DNA of 64,000 nt from Bacillota bacterium (GCA_023420115.1 JAEZWR010000029.1:62001-126000), one strand, 5' to 3'. Shown: positions 51,898 through 61,586, counted from the first letter of the stretch. Translations and numbers: made by a program. Notes: a model not told the origin generated them from the letters alone.

Positions 51898-54072
51898 TTA
51901 AGATAAGTTGAAGGATACAACGACGGCATTGTGGTCTGAGGCTCTGAATACATCATCGTAATAATAATTTGTGCCACTTGCTCCAAATCTACTATATTCA
52001 AAAGCCTTTGAACTATATGCATTGGAGGTCCAAATATCGAAGTCATTGAAGCTGTCCTTGGCTTCGGCTGAAAGAAGAACGTGATCTAGAGAACCGAGCA
52101 TGGCGTTATATGAATAACTATATTCATTCCAGTCGCTTGCAGAATGTTTGCTCGGGTATTCATTGGTATTCATGAGATCAATGAAGCCTGCTTCAGTGAA
52201 TTTTTGAATAGGACTTTCGTATGAATAACTATTCATATCTCCCATGAGAACAGCGAAGTCGGCGAGACCTGCACTAACCTTTTCAGAGACTGCCTCAATT
52301 AGAGCTACTGCCTGTCTTTCTCTGTCGCCATTATTTCTTCCCACATCATGAGCTAGACCAAGCTCATCTCCAGGATTCTTATTATCATCACCGACAACCT
52401 TGCCGCCCTTGTAGGTTAGATGGTTATTGAAAAGCAGCAGGGTCTTACCTGTATTTTTGTCTTTGAAAATTTGACCTAATGGAGCCCTGGCATCAGCAGC
52501 TGATTGATAAGCTTCATTGTCGATGTAGAAACTTTCGCCTACAAGTTCAACTTCAGAACTTTTATATATAAATGTTTGACGAATTTTGTCATCATTACCA
52601 TACTTTGGCATCGTCTTTGGAGCGGGAACCTTGGACCAAATTTCTTGTCCAGCTTGTTTATTTAGTGCGGCAACTAACTGATCTAGTGCGATGTCTATAT
52701 CTTGATTGAATTGGCTACCATTTTCAATTTCTTGCAAAGCGACGATAGATACACCAGCATCTCCTAATTTATTAATGGCATTTACAATTTTATCTTCTTG
52801 ACGTTTGAGACCATCTTCATCCCATGCACCTCTTGCGGGGCAGTCCCAATTGCCGGATACTGGAACAGTTCCGTCATATAGATTCATACTTGCTTCGCAG
52901 AGTTTCTTGCCATCTTCTGAACTTAACTCACATGCTGAGCCCAAGTCTGCAAAGTAGTTTAGGACGTTGAAGCTAGCTATTTTAAAATTGCCACCTAGTT
53001 CTGCAGGAGCTTCTTCTCTAACATCTGAGAAGCTTACGCCATTTTTCTCTTCATCATATCCAACGATTGTTTCTTGGGGATCGAGTACATATTTAGCTTC
53101 GACGACACTTAAAATCATGGGCTTGCTAAATGTTGCTTCGGCAGAAAGTTGAGGACTTTTCTTGTCTGGATTGAGGTATGGAAAAGCCTCTGGTGGAACA
53201 GGGGTAATTTCTTGACCAAATTTAACATCGAAATAATCGTCATTAGCATCATCTAATACGACTCGATGCATATCATTATATTCTACTTGTGCCTTGGCTT
53301 CGTCTGAACCGGGGAGTCCTACTTGAGTGGGTTGGAGCAAGGGTTTATCGCCATCTGATAAAGTGATTTGGCCATTCATATGGAGCATGTCTGTTCCATT
53401 CACGCGATATTTATCAGCTGGCTGGAAGAGCATGAATTCAAAAGACTCTTGCTCTTCTTTTGTCTTTGGAACGCTCATTTTAGGAATGTTGATTAAAGAG
53501 ATATCGGACTCAGTTTTTTCTAGGATTTTGGCATCTTTTAGAATTGTCGCTGTATCTAATTCTTCCACAATACCTTCTATTTTGACTTTGTCACCAATGG
53601 AGCATTCGCTAAGAGCTGAATCTTGAGCAAAAACTATTTTCAAAGCGCTAGAACCTTTGAAATTTTCTGGGACATCGGCACTTGGGGTCTGGATTACTAT
53701 CGATTTACGTCCATTCCAAACGGCAGTGACGATGCCGCTAGTTATGACTGTTTGACCAACTAAAGGAGATTCATCATTTTCTCCTTGAATTTCGAAGATA
53801 GCTTTTTCTTCGTTTGAGTTAGTTTGAGTACTACTCTCTACTGAGTCCACACTTGAAGAAAGTTCCTCGCTTTTTTCACTTTCTTCATTTGACTCGCTGG
53901 CTAGGTTATCAGATGAAGTACCAACAGTTTCAGTTTCGGTTTCAGCTTCAGTTTCAGAACTTGTTTCATCTGCGTATACATAGCGGACTGTTCTTAGAGA
54001 TACTGCGCCACCAAGCATACAGACTGAGAGAAGAGTCGCAAGGAATTTCTTGCTAATTTTGCTCTTGTACAT
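51898..54072 (-). CDS. Secreted endonuclease/exonuclease/phosphatase-family nuclease (ExeM/NucH-like)
   Basis: 724 residues. A signal peptide (KKFLATLLSVCMLGGAVSLR to YVYADE) and a Glu/Thr/Ser-rich spacer (~35-95) precede an OB-fold-like domain (VITSGIVTAVWNGRKSIVIQ). The DNase I-like catalytic domain (~360-724) shows IASFNVLNYF, VALQEIEN, FNNHLTYKGG, VLMGDMNSYSYES, LDHVLLS and the terminal RASDHNAVVVSF, so metal-binding and catalytic Asp, Glu and His positions are present. This domain order matches extracellular nucleases of the ExeM/NucH type that degrade extracellular DNA. No anchor is visible at the C terminus, so it is probably released. AAGGATGG lies 7 nt before the ATG. Likely roles are DNA scavenging or escape from neutrophil traps. 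Confidence 0.85.
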   Translation of the reverse strand: MYKSKISKKFLATLLSVCMLGGAVSLRTVRYVYADETSSETEAETETETVGTSSDNLASESNEESEKSEELSSSVDSVESSTQTNSNEEKAIFEIQGENDESPLVGQTVITSGIVTAVWNGRKSIVIQTPSADVPENFKGSSALKIVFAQDSALSECSIGDKVKIEGIVEELDTATILKDAKILEKTESDISLINIPKMSVPKTKEEQESFEFMLFQPADKYRVNGTDMLHMNGQITLSDGDKPLLQPTQVGLPGSDEAKAQVEYNDMHRVVLDDANDDYFDVKFGQEITPVPPEAFPYLNPDKKSPQLSAEATFSKPMILSVVEAKYVLDPQETIVGYDEEKNGVSFSDVREEAPAELGGNFKIASFNVLNYFADLGSACELSSEDGKKLCEASMNLYDGTVPVSGNWDCPARGAWDEDGLKRQEDKIVNAINKLGDAGVSIVALQEIENGSQFNQDIDIALDQLVAALNKQAGQEIWSKVPAPKTMPKYGNDDKIRQTFIYKSSEVELVGESFYIDNEAYQSAADARAPLGQIFKDKNTGKTLLLFNNHLTYKGGKVVGDDNKNPGDELGLAHDVGRNNGDRERQAVALIEAVSEKVSAGLADFAVLMGDMNSYSYESPIQKFTEAGFIDLMNTNEYPSKHSASDWNEYSYSYNAMLGSLDHVLLSAEAKDSFNDFDIWTSNAYSSKAFEYSRFGASGTNYYYDDVFRASDHNAVVVSFNLS

Positions 54073-54482
54073 AATTTATCCATCCTTCTGCATAAACTTT
54101 GTAAGATTAATTTGTTATTTAATAAGCAAGTTAATCTTTGGAATTTATGAAGATTATACGCCTATGAGTTTGACTATAAATGGAATACTTTATTTTATGT
54201 TTGTTGCTTAATTAGCAATATTGTGAGCGTAGCTTTTTCATACCCTCTGATTAATAATCAAAATTTTGTTGGTTGTGAATTAGTTGTGTGTAAATCAAGC
54301 AAAAAATAGCCCAGTTTATTAAACAAGGCTAAAGCAAGTATAACAATCGTTATGAAATTGAGAGAATTAGATAATATTAGTTTGAGCGAGAAATAATAAG
54401 TAAAAATAATAGAAAAAAGCTCCCGCAAATTTTACAGCCAAGGGCTAATGAAATGGAGATATTATGCAATAAGAAAAATATA
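54073..54482. other. Intergenic region with a candidate nuclease promoter
   Basis: A 410-bp gap between two minus-strand genes. TATAAT on the minus strand at 54158-54153, ~80 bp before the nuclease start, is the best -10, with a poor -35. A weak imperfect hairpin near 54413-54450 followed by T residues on the minus strand may terminate the flavodoxin transcript. No ORF with a ribosome binding site was seen. Confidence 0.35.
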
Positions 54483-54950
54483 TTACATAACACTCCTTGC
54501 CCAACGTTTGGCATTCATAGGACTTATAATTTGCCCCTGTCTAATATCTGCCTCTGGGCAGACTAACTTCATAGAATTCTCTGCCATTATAATATCGCTA
54601 CCACCAGATGTCGCAAATGGGAAAATTGTCTTGCCAGCTAGGTCATAGTATTCCAAGAAAGTATCAATAATCTTAGGCTCCATTCCCCACCAAATGGGAA
54701 AACCTAAAAAGATAGTATCATATTCACTCATATCCAAGTTGCGTTTAATAAAATCAGGACGAGAATTATGCGTTGTCATCTCAATAGAGACCCTACTACG
54801 CATATTGTTGTAGTCAAGATCTTCCGCAGTATATGGATTGATAGCCTTTATCTCAAAAAGCCTGGCATCTAAGACATCGGCAATCTGGTATGCAAGCTCT
54901 TCTGTTCTTCCACTTACAGAGAAAAATGCAACTAAAACCTTTCGTCTCAT
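54483..54950 (-). CDS. Flavodoxin-like protein
   Basis: 155 residues. The FMN phosphate-binding loop FFSVSGRTEELAYQIA is at the N terminus (~9-24), followed by FLGFPIWWGMEP and FPFATSGGSDI, which line the flavin. The layout matches short-chain flavodoxins of the type used as electron carriers or as NADPH-dependent flavin proteins in anaerobes. TTGGAGGC lies 7-8 nt before the ATG. It is monocistronic, with no obvious redox partner nearby. Confidence 0.88.
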   Translation of the reverse strand: MRRKVLVAFFSVSGRTEELAYQIADVLDARLFEIKAINPYTAEDLDYNNMRSRVSIEMTTHNSRPDFIKRNLDMSEYDTIFLGFPIWWGMEPKIIDTFLEYYDLAGKTIFPFATSGGSDIIMAENSMKLVCPEADIRQGQIISPMNAKRWARSVM

Positions 54951-55089
54951 AAATAAGCCTCCAAGTAGAGTAGAGAACCATTAAATATATCTATATATTT
55001 ATACTATTTGATAAGTTGTATACAGTTTCCAGTTTAGGCTAAAGTTCTCTTACTAATTTAGACAATGATATGTACAAACAATAGATATG

Positions 55090-55254
55090 TCAATCATTTA
55101 AAATGAACAGTTTTTTCACAAGAAAAAGTTGAGGGAGAGTTCTAAAATCTTCGGCTGGATTTGCTATGATGAAAAGGTTCATATCAGATGAGGCGTAAGA
55201 AATTGGTAAATAGTATCTAGCATCACCTATTTTGTTTAATATTTCTCTTTTCAT
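55090..55254 (-). CDS. Possible 54-residue small protein of unknown function
   Basis: From ATG 55254, preceded by AGGAGATGAGGCT (AGGAG 8 nt away), an ORF encodes 54 residues beginning MKREILNKIGDARYYLPISY. There is no signal peptide, transmembrane helix or known motif. A longer frame to 55320 has no good ribosome binding site. The strong Shine-Dalgarno favours translation, but it could be a remnant of a larger gene. Confidence 0.4.
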   Translation of the reverse strand: MKREILNKIGDARYYLPISYASSDMNLFIIANPAEDFRTLPQLFLVKKLFILND

Positions 55255-55504
55255 AGCCTCATCTCCTATAGATTTAATTATTGGCATGGCATAAGTGTAT
55301 ATGTATATGAATGAGCTCAAGATAGTACAAATAAAATACCAATAAGTATTTGCAGCTTTTACTATATATAATATTACACTTTGTAATTAAATAATGAGCA
55401 AGTAATTTATTTTTGCTCACAAGGAATATCGAGTAAATATTGAATACTCTCAATATTTATAGTGTAATAACTGAAATGGTAGTAGATAAAGAGATGGTGG
55501 CTAT

Positions 55505-56176
55505 ATGAATAATGAAATAGATAAAATTCATAAAGATGTTTATAGCAACATTAAAGAATTAATGGATAACGCAAGAAATAGTGTTGCAAGAGAAGTTAAT
55601 AATATCCTCATTCATACTTACTGGGAAATAGGGAGAATTATTGTAGAAGATGAGCAAGGTCATTCAGATAGAGCTGAGTATGGGAAAACTCTACTGAAAG
55701 ATTTGTCTAAAATGCTGACTAAAGAATTTGGGCGTGGATTTTCGGTTTCTAATCTACAGTTTATGAGGAGATTTTATCAAGAATATGAAATTCAACAGAC
55801 ACTGTCTGTTAAATTGAGTTGGTCGCATTATTGTGAGTTATTGTCTATTGACAATAAAAATAAGCGTAGTTTTTATGAAAAAGAAACTATCAATGCGAAT
55901 TGGTCTGTAAGAGAGTTAAAAAGACAAATAAAAACATCGCTTTTTGAAAGACTTTTACTTTCATCAGGAGATGAAAATAAAGAAAAGGTATTAGAGTTAG
56001 CCTTAAAGGGAAATGAAATAAATAAGGCAAGTGATGTTGTAAAAGACCCTTATGTATTTGAATTTTTAGGAATACCAGAAGAAAAGCCAATTATGGAAAG
56101 TGATTTAGAAAAATCCCTAATAAATCATTTTGTGGTGAGCGCTTTTATTTGCATAAAAAAACTCCCACTTCTATAG
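55505..56176 (+). pseudogene. Truncated DUF1016 (YhcG-type) gene lacking the nuclease domain
   Basis: 223 residues. The N-terminal DUF1016 helical domain is intact (VNNILIHTYWEIGRIIVEDE, GFSVSNLQFMRRFYQ, LSWSHYCELLSI, NWSVRELKRQI). The start of the second domain is also present (VKDPYVFEFLGIPEEK, ESDLEKSLINH). Intact YhcG proteins run on for ~120 residues with a PDDEXK nuclease fold. Here the similarity stops at SLINH and a short unrelated tail follows. That tail is coded by DNA entering the terminator of the convergent surface-protein gene. It is best seen as a 3'-deleted relic, though the N-terminal protein could still be made. Confidence 0.75.
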
Positions 56177-56189
56177 AGGAATGGGAGTT
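56155..56189 (-). terminator. Intrinsic terminator of the second beta-helix gene
   Basis: AACTCCCA (56160-56167) pairs with TGGGAGTT (56182-56189). On the minus strand the stem is followed by a T run (56161-56155). It lies 30 bp past the surface-protein stop codon and overlaps the last codons of the truncated DUF1016 ORF. Confidence 0.8.
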
Positions 56190-56218
56190 ATGAGTGTTTA
56201 TCAAAGAATTAAGCCGAG

Positions 56219-59200
56219 TTAGTCGCAGTTTTGTTTTTGCCTCATATATATTAATGCTCCTGCTATTGATATTATGAATATCAATATGCTGTAATTGATA
56301 TTTTTATCTTCGCCAGTGCTAGGAACATTTTCTGTTGGGCGGGTGCTAGATTCAGTTGTGTTGCTTTCTGTACTAATTGACGGTTCGGTTGGTTCAGTAC
56401 TAGGTTCAGTGCTAGGTTCGGTGCTAGGCTCAGTACTAGGCTCGGTGCTAGGCTCGGTACTAGGTTCGGTACTAGGCTCGGTGCTAGGTTCAGTGCTACG
56501 CTCAGTACTAGGTTCAGTTATACGTTCATTCATAAATTTCATACCATCTGCTAGAACTTGACTTTCTGCTTGATAGTTATCGGGGCTTATTTCGCGTGCG
56601 AAGTATATTATTTCTTGACCATTTTGGTCATAAGCAGGTAAGTCTTTCCATATGTACTCTTGTTCAAAATTATTACCAGCCGCTAAGATAAGGGGATCTT
56701 GGTATTTGGACTCAGTTCCATCGCTATATTTGGCATATAGTTGAATCTCTAGTTCGGGGTGAGCTTCGCCGTGCGTCTGCCAAACCTTGGTAATTTTATA
56801 TTCTTTCGTTCCGATTCTCTTGTTAATAAGAGTCAAATTGTCATCAGAATCAACCTGCACATAATTTTGAGGTACATTTATTTCGCGAACAAAATATTCA
56901 TATCTTCTTCCATCATTATCAAAGGCAGGTAAATCTTCAAACACATATTCGCTTTGATTGGACTTTAGTTTAACAACAGAACTTGCTTCTTCAATATTTT
57001 CAAGCTCTTCTTTTGACTTATCGTCGTTAGCTTCAAACTCTGAATTTTCGCCCTTAGATAATTTGCGGAAAAGTTGTATTTCTATCTCTGGTGCGATCTC
57101 GCTATCAGGCTTCAGCCAAATTTTTCTAACTTTAATTGAGGTCTTTGGTGGTTGGTAAATGTTAGTTATATGCAAATCTGATGTTTGTTCAGCTACAAAG
57201 CCGTCCGGAATATTTATTTCTTGTACTTTATAAACATAGGCTCTGCCATTGTTGTCAGTTTTTGGTAAGTTTTTCCATATAACAATTTCATCATCAGAGG
57301 GGACAACTTTATCTTCACCATACACCAAACCGTCGCGAAGAAGTCTGAATGTATATTCTTTAGGTTTAGCTAAATTTCCTCCTTGCCATGTTTTCTTTGC
57401 TTCAATATCAATCCTTGGTTTCTTGCTATTAGTTGCGCGAAGAACGTAAGTACCAGTATATACAGGTACGAGATTTATACTGTGTCTTGTGTAGGTTCCA
57501 TCATCTTGAAGCAGGGGCTGAAAAGATGGAAGATGCACAATATAACCATCTTCTAAATTGCCATCAATATTTATATTAGCTTCTCTTATGTTATAGGGAT
57601 AGAAGCTGCCATCTTCTTGTTTGTCATATTGTATTTTTACAGGTTTATCACTCACAGGTAGATTGAGATTAATATTTTCTTGCTTCCAAAGATTATTTTC
57701 ATTTAGACTGACATCAGTAACTTTCTCTCCATTGACAAGAATGTGTAGAGTTAAGCCTTTATCTTCATTGGCAAGACCATTGATATAAGGACTACTTGAG
57801 CCTGAATAACCAAAATACATACGTAAACTTATTCCTAGATTACGGAAGTCTTCGCTGTATGAAGCAATAAAGTCACTTTCCTCATCTAATTTTTCTTTGA
57901 TGAAATATTGGTAATCTGGATCTAAGTCTTTTACAGTCAATTGCCAAGAATTATCCTCATTTAATTCGACTGTTTTTACAAGATTAGCATCAGTGCGCTT
58001 GTCTTTGTATGAGTAAATTTCAACAGATATAGCTTTCTTTTCTTCTTCCTTTATCGCTTCATCCCAAGATTTAGCGATATTTAAGGATTTCTTTACTTTA
58101 TTTACCAAAACGAAGGAATTTTCGGCGAAAGAAAGATCTGACTTAAGCTCTTTACTCAAAATGAAACCAATTTCATCTGGATTTTCACCTGAATCATTCG
58201 TCCACTCAGGAGAATTAATATCAAGCTCGGGAACTTTTACCGTGTATCCATCTTTGGCATTTCCGATGATATACAGGTTATAACTAGTTCTTCTGTAATC
58301 AAAGGGATCGCCTACAGAAGCGTCGTCTCTTGCCCCTTCTTTGATATCTTCACTGACCCTATAGCGTTCGAATTTTACAGGTAAGTCACTTTTTTCTGGG
58401 AGAGGTATTTCAACAGCCCAATTTGAAGCGTCAAAAAGCTCATAAAGACCATAGCTCTCACCATTTAGATAGGTGTGAAGTTTGATTGAAGTGCTAGTTG
58501 CGCCATACCAGCTGGTGTTTGGATTAGCATATTTCCAGCCAAAATCTTTGTAAAAATAGGGGTTTGCTTCGGGATCTTCATAGCGATACCTATAATTATT
58601 GCTAAGGAAGGTTCGTTTTGAAAAAATTCTCTGTATTACGATAGAGGCTCTGTCATTTGATGTAATTATATTACTCAATTCTCCATTAAGAATATTTCCA
58701 TTTTTATCAACTTCTTCGAAACTGATCTTATATTCATGGAAACTTCCATCACTTAAATAGTGACCTTTGGGGATATTTTCAAAGCTATGTTTCCAGTTGT
58801 TTTTTTCGTTAAGAGTAAAAGTGTCGTAATACTGCCCATCTAACATAAGGCGAACAGTTATTTCTGATATTCTTTCATCATGCTCACTGTCTGCGCCTAA
58901 CCATTTTTTATGGATGCTTACTGATGTTCTAGGTGGTTCATTACCGAACTCTAAGTTGGCATTACTAGCAATTCCGCCACCTTTTTGAGCAGTATTTCTT
59001 AAAATTTTAACAGGTGAATTTTGAATTATGTTCACTTTTTCTTCAGCACTATAGTTGTTTTCTGCGGCTAGAGCGAGGGAGGTTCTTCCTGTGAGATCAC
59101 TGGCTTTTTTCCCATGTCTACTGCCCTTAATATAACGGGGGATACTATCTAAGTACCAGTCAATTGGATTTCCAGCAGGATCAAAGGGTATTATTTCATA

Positions 59201-61552
59201 GTGGAAATTGGAGTGGATAGGTTCTCCATTATATGTGTAGTAACTTGCTTTGTGGTGTGCAAAGAAATCTGCTCCTGAATTAATTGCATCATTATCGAAA
59301 ATGTATACGCCTCTATTGGTGAAATATGTCTGTGCTCCTGAGGGGCAGGTCCATATTCCTCCTCCATTACCTGATGGTAAGTAGTACATAATTCCATTGG
59401 CAACTGCGTGGTTAGCACTGACGACTGCATTATTTAAACGCAAGGTATATGGAACAATGGCGGCATAGATACCACCACCCATGTTATCAGCATAGTTATC
59501 ACTAATTGTGCCTGCGTTTATAGTTACGCCGTCGCTGTTAACACATATTCCACCGCCGTTATTTTGATGGAGGTAACCCGCTCCTAAGTTAGCAGAATTG
59601 CCACTGATTGTACCGCCATTCATTGTGAAGTAAGCGCCAGCTTTTTTAACATATTCTTCATATGGGGTTTTGTGGGTTTCTACAAAACTATTGCCATCAT
59701 GGTTTAATACATAATTGTCGTGAACTAGAACACCGCCACCTTGGGCTGACTGATTACCACTGATTGTACCTCCATTCATTGTGGTTTCTGAATTTAAGGT
59801 AGACATTATTCCTCCACCTCCAGCGAGATGCGAGTGTGCCTTGTTATCGGCAATTAAGCCAGAATTCATGATGAATTTTGCAGGAGATTTATTGCCTTCA
59901 TCGCCATATAAATCGGAGACAAGCACAGCACCAGCAGAAGCTTCATTTCTTAATAAGTTTCCACCATTCATAATGAAAGTTCCACCTGCATCTATTTTTA
60001 CTGCACCTGTACTTTGGAAATGATCGTAATCTGTTCCAACTGTTGACTGGTTGATATTATCCGATATCTCACCACCGTTCATAATGAACTCTGCTTTGTT
60101 GCGTACTTTAACTGGTGCGGAGTATTCATTTTCACCCATGTTATTAGCTTGAGTTATCTTAGCGGCATTCATAATCATTTGTGAACCGCTTTCAAGCGTT
60201 ATAAATATACCGTCTCTTGTGGAGCTTTCCTTATTTTCGCCGTCGATGATTATTGAGTTCCCATCTTCATCTGCTTCTAGGGTTAAGATAGATCCACTGT
60301 AGACATATATAAGAGAAGATGATTTTCTGAAATCGTCGGATTTTAGTAGACGGGGAGGAAAGGTAGTGACAGCTTCTGCATCTTTTTCATCTTTGTCAGC
60401 TTCTTCTGAATCTGCATTTTCGGGCTTAGATATATCTCTAGTGCTTCTATCTGAACCACTAAGAGCTGAAGCTTGAGAAACAGGCTTTGAATCAACTGAA
60501 TTGATCGAAGAATTGTCATTTGTTTTTTCTTCTTCAGTAGTTGAATCAGAATCTTGAATAGAATTATTGTCGACAGGAGAATCAATAATAGCATCTGTAA
60601 CAGGTTCTGTACTTTCTCGATCAATATCTGTATTAGCGTGTTCTGACATAGGGGCTGAATCAAGATCACTATGATTATCTGAGTTTGGATTGAGGTCATT
60701 TTCCTTGGCTATATCCAAAGAATTTATAGAGTCCGATTTTTCATCAGTGATATCTTCTATATCACTGATCTCATCTATATCATTGGCCTCATTATTTATT
60801 TCGTTGTCAACATTAGAGTCAGTATTAGATTCATCTGAATTAAATTTGGGATCTGCAATTTCATCTGTAGCTTCGTCTACAGAAGTATCTGGGCTAGCTG
60901 CATAATTATCTTCACTTGACATAATATCTGCATTTCTGTTGCGATCAGATACTGAATTGTCAGCAGCCGGAAGAGCATTTTCGTCTAGCTTGGTAGAATC
61001 ATCATATTTGGGGACAGTAGGATCATCTATAAGGTTCGCTTTTGCCCCCGCTTTTGCTGGCATGATTGTTAAATCAACACCATTTCTAATATGGAGTGAT
61101 GTCGAAAAGACGAGGTCACCAATGATTTCAACAACATAGCTGTCGTTGGCTTCGGCTTCACTTATAAGTTTATTTAGAATTTCTGCACTATCTATTCTAA
61201 GTACAACGGAACTAAGTACATCTCTGGAATCGTGAGCCAAATTATATACACGTTCATTTTGGGACTTCGGATCCGAGCTAGCTCGATTATTCTCAGAAAA
61301 AGACTCATTATCTGAGGCTTCTTCGTCGTTCATTGATTCAATATTTTCGATTTCCTCAGGATTAAGAACTGAAATTTCACCAGAATTTTCTTCAGCCAAG
61401 ATGCTGTCTGAAAACGTGGATAGCTGCAAAGAAAAGTTAGAAAATAATAATGAAAGAGATAAAAAAAGAGATAAAATTTTCGATTTGGAATAATTAAATT
61501 TGTGATTGCGGGCGGACGAGGCTTTTTCTATAAAAAAGCGCAGCTGCGACAT
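56219..61552 (-). CDS. 1777-residue sortase-anchored beta-helix/Cna_B surface protein
   Basis: A signal peptide (ILSLFLSLSLLFSNFSLQLS after a ~25-residue basic N region) is followed by a Ser/Asp/Glu-rich segment to ~395. A right-handed beta-helix-like region (~400-850) consists of MNGGTISGN-type coils and GGGI loops. Several Cna_B-like domains follow (TSVSIHKKWLGA, LNIAKSWDEA, IDIEAKKTWQGG, SIKVRKIWLKP, YKITKVWQTHG), which in this family often carry intramolecular isopeptide bonds. A Ser-Thr-Glu-Pro tandem repeat leads to VPSTGE, a hydrophobic helix and MRQKQNCD, the sortase signal. GGAGG lies 6 nt before the ATG. It is clearly paralogous to the protein at 46159-49188 but longer, with more Cna_B units. 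A surface adhesin or matrix protein is inferred. Confidence 0.85.
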   Translation of the reverse strand: MSQLRFFIEKASSARNHKFNYSKSKILSLFLSLSLLFSNFSLQLSTFSDSILAEENSGEISVLNPEEIENIESMNDEEASDNESFSENNRASSDPKSQNERVYNLAHDSRDVLSSVVLRIDSAEILNKLISEAEANDSYVVEIIGDLVFSTSLHIRNGVDLTIMPAKAGAKANLIDDPTVPKYDDSTKLDENALPAADNSVSDRNRNADIMSSEDNYAASPDTSVDEATDEIADPKFNSDESNTDSNVDNEINNEANDIDEISDIEDITDEKSDSINSLDIAKENDLNPNSDNHSDLDSAPMSEHANTDIDRESTEPVTDAIIDSPVDNNSIQDSDSTTEEEKTNDNSSINSVDSKPVSQASALSGSDRSTRDISKPENADSEEADKDEKDAEAVTTFPPRLLKSDDFRKSSSLIYVYSGSILTLEADEDGNSIIIDGENKESSTRDGIFITLESGSQMIMNAAKITQANNMGENEYSAPVKVRNKAEFIMNGGEISDNINQSTVGTDYDHFQSTGAVKIDAGGTFIMNGGNLLRNEASAGAVLVSDLYGDEGNKSPAKFIMNSGLIADNKAHSHLAGGGGIMSTLNSETTMNGGTISGNQSAQGGGVLVHDNYVLNHDGNSFVETHKTPYEEYVKKAGAYFTMNGGTISGNSANLGAGYLHQNNGGGICVNSDGVTINAGTISDNYADNMGGGIYAAIVPYTLRLNNAVVSANHAVANGIMYYLPSGNGGGIWTCPSGAQTYFTNRGVYIFDNDAINSGADFFAHHKASYYTYNGEPIHSNFHYEIIPFDPAGNPIDWYLDSIPRYIKGSRHGKKASDLTGRTSLALAAENNYSAEEKVNIIQNSPVKILRNTAQKGGGIASNANLEFGNEPPRTSVSIHKKWLGADSEHDERISEITVRLMLDGQYYDTFTLNEKNNWKHSFENIPKGHYLSDGSFHEYKISFEEVDKNGNILNGELSNIITSNDRASIVIQRIFSKRTFLSNNYRYRYEDPEANPYFYKDFGWKYANPNTSWYGATSTSIKLHTYLNGESYGLYELFDASNWAVEIPLPEKSDLPVKFERYRVSEDIKEGARDDASVGDPFDYRRTSYNLYIIGNAKDGYTVKVPELDINSPEWTNDSGENPDEIGFILSKELKSDLSFAENSFVLVNKVKKSLNIAKSWDEAIKEEEKKAISVEIYSYKDKRTDANLVKTVELNEDNSWQLTVKDLDPDYQYFIKEKLDEESDFIASYSEDFRNLGISLRMYFGYSGSSSPYINGLANEDKGLTLHILVNGEKVTDVSLNENNLWKQENINLNLPVSDKPVKIQYDKQEDGSFYPYNIREANINIDGNLEDGYIVHLPSFQPLLQDDGTYTRHSINLVPVYTGTYVLRATNSKKPRIDIEAKKTWQGGNLAKPKEYTFRLLRDGLVYGEDKVVPSDDEIVIWKNLPKTDNNGRAYVYKVQEINIPDGFVAEQTSDLHITNIYQPPKTSIKVRKIWLKPDSEIAPEIEIQLFRKLSKGENSEFEANDDKSKEELENIEEASSVVKLKSNQSEYVFEDLPAFDNDGRRYEYFVREINVPQNYVQVDSDDNLTLINKRIGTKEYKITKVWQTHGEAHPELEIQLYAKYSDGTESKYQDPLILAAGNNFEQEYIWKDLPAYDQNGQEIIYFAREISPDNYQAESQVLADGMKFMNERITEPSTERSTEPSTEPSTEPSTEPSTEPSTEPSTEPSTEPSTEPTEPSISTESNTTESSTRPTENVPSTGEDKNINYSILIFIISIAGALIYMRQKQNCD
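56380..56530 (-). repeat. 12-bp tandem repeat encoding STEP
   Basis: About a dozen 12-bp units coding Ser-Thr-Glu-Pro next to the wall anchor. Unit length keeps the frame, so stalk length can vary by slippage. Confidence 0.9.
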
Positions 61553-61586
61553 ATCATACCTCCGACATAATATTTTTTGATAAGTT

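Noticed and set aside
55505..56176. DUF1016 gene as part of a restriction-modification or defence locus
   Set aside because: No methylase, restriction subunit or other defence gene is nearby, and the gene itself lacks the nuclease domain.
56380..56530. Tandem short repeats as a possible CRISPR array
   Set aside because: The units are 12 bp, contiguous and code Ser-Thr-Glu-Pro; there are no spacers and no cas genes.
60343..60699. Minus-strand 118-codon frame overlapping the second beta-helix gene
   Set aside because: Another frame of the acidic repeat region, rich in Ile/Leu/Gln from AT-rich codons, with no start signals.
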